This document shows, one piece after another, positions 4,953 through 7,141 of a stretch of 7,141 nucleotides of DNA. The notes below the pieces were generated by a model. That model saw only the letters and a program-made list of their open reading frames with translations, was not told the origin of the DNA and ran no database searches. Location of the stretch: assembly GCA_030450655.1 (NCBI GenBank), contig JAKDIE010000065.1:1-7141 (forward strand), read 5' to 3'. The DNA comes from Ruaniaceae bacterium (GTDB lineage: Bacteria; Actinomycetota; Actinomycetes; Actinomycetales; Actinomycetaceae). Position numbers and translations under genes: made by a program. The number at the start of each line of letters is the position of its first letter. Position 1 is the stretch's first letter.

Positions 4953-7141
4953 CAGAACTGCGTATCCCCGAACTCTGCCTGGTGGCGCTGATCGGCGTCT
5001 CCGGCTCCGGTAAGTCCACGTTCGCGCGCACGGCGTTCGCGCCGTTCGAGGCGGTGAGTTCCGATTTCTGCCGCGGCCTCGTCTCCGGGGACGAGAACGA
5101 TCAGGCCGCCTCTGCGGACGCCTTTGACGTGCTCCACTACATCGTGGGCACCCGCCTGCGCCGCGGCCTACTCACGGTGGTGGACGCCACGAACACCTCG
5201 AAGGAGGCGCGCACCGCGCTGGTGGCGCTCGCGCGCGAGCATGACGTGCTCCCGGTGGCGATCGTGCTCGATGTGGACGCGCAGGTGGCGATCTCCCGCA
5301 ACGAGGAGCGGCCGGATCGTAGCTTCGGCGCGGGTCCCGTGATGCGCCAGGCCTCCCAACTCCGCCGCTCCCTCAAGGGGCTCCAGCGTGAGGGCTTCCG
5401 CGCCATCCACACCCTCCGATCGCCGGAGGAGATCGCTGGCGCCACGATCGTGCGCGAGCCCCTCCTCAACGACAAGCGCCACCTCCACGGCCCGTTTGAC
5501 ATCGTGGGGGACGTGCACGGCTGCCTGCCCGAACTCCTCGAACTGCTGCAGCTCCTCGGGTACCAGATCACGTACGACGACGACGGCCGTGCGATCGACG
5601 CCGCTCACCCAGCGGGCCGCACCGCGGTCTTCGTGGGGGATCTCGTGGATCGGGGGCCGAGTAGCGTGGGGGTGCTGCGTCTCGCGATGGGGATGACGGC
5701 CAGCGGCAACGCGTTCGCGGTCCCCGGGAACCACGAGGCGAAGCTGATCCGCGCCCTCGACGGCGCCAACGTTCAGGTATCGCACGGCCTCGAAACCACG
5801 CTCGCCGAACTCGCAGGCGAATCGCCAGCGTTCCGCCAGGCGGTCCGCGACTGGTGCTACTCGCTGATCTCGCACCTCGTGTTCGATGGCGGTCGCCTGG
5901 TGGTAGCCCACGCCGGCCTCAAAGAGGCCTACCACGGGCGCGCCTCCGGCCGAGTGCGTTCCTTCGCTCTCTATGGGGACACCACCGGTGAGACCGACGA
6001 GTTCGGATTGCCGGTGCGCTACCCGTGGGCGGACGAGTACCGCGGGAAGGCGATGGTGATCTACGGGCACACGCCCACGCCCACCCTCGACTGGATCAAC
6101 AACACCCTCTGCCTGGACACCGGATGCGCGTTCGGCGGCCGCCTTTCGGCACTGCGCTACCCCGAGCGCGAGACCGTCCACGTGGACGCGCGGGCCGAGT
6201 ACTACACGCCGTCGAAGCCCTTCACGAGCACAGCGAATCGCGCCGAAGGCGAATTGCGGCTCGGCGACGTCGTCGGGTCGAGGCACGTGGAGACGGGGCA
6301 TCTTGGACGGATCCGTATTGGCGCGGATTCCGCGGCCGGCGCGCTCGAGGTGATGAGCCGGTTCGCGCTCCACCCGCGGTTGCTTCCGTACCTGCCTCCG
6401 ACCATGTCCCCGGTCGCCTCAGCGACTCGAAGTGGCTTTCTGGAGCACCCGGATCAGGCGTTCTCCCAGTTCGCCGAGTGGGGGATCGGGCAGGTGATCT
6501 GCGAGGAGAAGCACATGGGCTCGCGCGCCGTGGTGATGCTCCACCCCGAGCGCGGCGCGGTGTACACGCGCACGGGGCGTGCGTTCTTCCCGCCAGCACT
6601 CGAGCGCGAGTTCCTCTCGAGGATGAGCGCGGCGGCAACCGCGGCGGGCCTCTTCGAGGAGCTCGCATCGCCGTGGCTCCTGTTCGACGCCGAGCTGTTG
6701 CCGTGGTCGTTGAAGGCCGGCCCTCTGATTCGTGACCAGTACGCGGCCACGGGCGTCGCGGGCCGGTTGAGTACCGCGGCCGAACTTGAGGCCCTCGAGC
6801 GGGCGGCTTCTCGTGGGCTCGACGTGGCCGCGCTACATGAGCGGGCGCGCGATCGAGTTGCGGCGATTGGTGCATACAACAACGCGTGGCAGCGGTACGT
6901 GTGGCACACCGATGGTCTGGAGGGCGTCCAGATAGCGCCGTTCCAGATTCTCGCGGCACAGGGCGCCAGCTTTGCCGAACGGGATCACCTCTGGCATCTG
7001 GCGCTCGCGGATCGGCGTACTCGCCGCCAGGTGGTGGAGACGTCCGATCCCGAATCGATCGCGTCCGGGGTTTCCTGCTGGGAGGAGCTCACCGGGGCGG
7101 GCGGCGAGGGGATGGTGGTGAAGCCGCTCGCGAACCTCGCG
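4949..7141 (+). CDS. pnkp: Pnkp, polynucleotide kinase-phosphatase-ligase of the bacterial RNA repair system (3' end cut by the window)
   Basis: An uninterrupted frame of 731 codons runs off the right edge; Clostridium thermocellum Pnkp is about 870 residues, so the C-terminus is missing. Pnkp is the end-healing and sealing enzyme that works with Hen1 on cleaved RNA such as tRNA. The 5' kinase domain has P-loop GVSGSGKST (16-24), D39 and R42 in SDFCR, and phosphate-binding arginines R117 and R121. The binuclear-metal 2',3'-phosphatase has GDVHG (187-191), GDLVDRG (230-236), GNHE (260-263), H321 in VAHAGL, and H374 in YGHTP. The ligase/adenylyltransferase domain has nucleotidyl lysine K521 in EEKHMGSRA, FDAELLPW (579-586), YNNAW (643-647), and motif IV EGMVVKP (720-726). 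The final ligase motif (V) lies beyond the window. All visible catalytic positions are intact. The ATG at 4949 overlaps the hen1 stop and has AGGAGG 10 bases upstream. Confidence 0.97.
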   Translation, partial: MTELRIPELCLVALIGVSGSGKSTFARTAFAPFEAVSSDFCRGLVSGDENDQAASADAFDVLHYIVGTRLRRGLLTVVDATNTSKEARTALVALAREHDVLPVAIVLDVDAQVAISRNEERPDRSFGAGPVMRQASQLRRSLKGLQREGFRAIHTLRSPEEIAGATIVREPLLNDKRHLHGPFDIVGDVHGCLPELLELLQLLGYQITYDDDGRAIDAAHPAGRTAVFVGDLVDRGPSSVGVLRLAMGMTASGNAFAVPGNHEAKLIRALDGANVQVSHGLETTLAELAGESPAFRQAVRDWCYSLISHLVFDGGRLVVAHAGLKEAYHGRASGRVRSFALYGDTTGETDEFGLPVRYPWADEYRGKAMVIYGHTPTPTLDWINNTLCLDTGCAFGGRLSALRYPERETVHVDARAEYYTPSKPFTSTANRAEGELRLGDVVGSRHVETGHLGRIRIGADSAAGALEVMSRFALHPRLLPYLPPTMSPVASATRSGFLEHPDQAFSQFAEWGIGQVICEEKHMGSRAVVMLHPERGAVYTRTGRAFFPPALEREFLSRMSAAATAAGLFEELASPWLLFDAELLPWSLKAGPLIRDQYAATGVAGRLSTAAELEALERAASRGLDVAALHERARDRVAAIGAYNNAWQRYVWHTDGLEGVQIAPFQILAAQGASFAERDHLWHLALADRRTRRQVVETSDPESIASGVSCWEELTGAGGEGMVVKPLANLA

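Noticed and set aside
5168..6373. A 401-codon open frame on the minus strand, antisense to pnkp
   Set aside because: The opposite strand encodes a continuous Pnkp with all motifs. This frame has the composition of a codon-bias shadow and no domain I recognise.
6176..6500. A long linker between the phosphatase and ligase modules of Pnkp as an inserted domain
   Set aside because: By residue counting the ligase lysine lies about 36-38 positions later than I recall for the Clostridium thermocellum protein. The linker looks like ordinary sequence that I believe is usual in actinobacterial Pnkp, so I do not call it an insertion.
6025..6735. A 236-codon plus-strand frame overlapping pnkp in another phase
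   Set aside because: The pnkp frame is unbroken across this stretch and carries the ligase lysine. The alternative is low-complexity Arg/Gly/Ala-rich sequence.

Overview
The window looks like chromosome from a high-G+C Gram-positive bacterium (Actinomycetota). G+C is high throughout, third codon positions are strongly G/C, GTG starts are used, and the transporter lipoprotein has a typical actinobacterial signal peptide. I cannot name a genus from the sequence alone. Six protein-coding genes are supported, in two divergent blocks that share a 201-bp intergenic region (2838-3038). No tRNA, rRNA, mobile element or CRISPR array was seen.

Left block, minus strand, read from right to left. A family-5 solute-binding lipoprotein (1170-2837) is followed by a perfect 15-bp GC-rich hairpin (1123-1163). 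Next come a DppB/OppB-type permease (145-1071) and, overlapping it by 8 bp, the start of a second DppC/OppC-type permease that leaves the window (1-152). This is the first part of a peptide-type ABC importer operon. Any ATPase genes would lie beyond the left edge. The hairpin probably lets the binding protein be made in excess over the membrane subunits.

Right block, plus strand. A MogA/MoaB-type molybdopterin-binding domain protein (3039-3533) is followed after 27 bp by Hen1, the RNA 3'-terminal 2'-O-methyltransferase (3561-4952). Its stop overlaps the start of Pnkp (4949 to beyond 7141) in an ATGA junction. Pnkp is the three-domain kinase/phosphatase/ligase enzyme, and 731 of its codons are visible. 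Hen1 and Pnkp form the known bacterial RNA repair system. Pnkp heals the 5'-OH and 2',3'-cyclic-phosphate ends left by ribotoxin cleavage, Hen1 adds a 2'-O-methyl group to the 3' end, and Pnkp seals the break, so the repaired RNA cannot be cut again at that bond. All catalytic motifs I could check are intact.

The most notable content is the RNA repair cassette, its tight translational coupling, and the mogA-like gene placed just ahead of it. A TAGACT box sits exactly where a leaderless promoter for mogA would be. I see no wholly new system: the repair pathway is described, though its link to a molybdopterin-type gene and its control are open questions.
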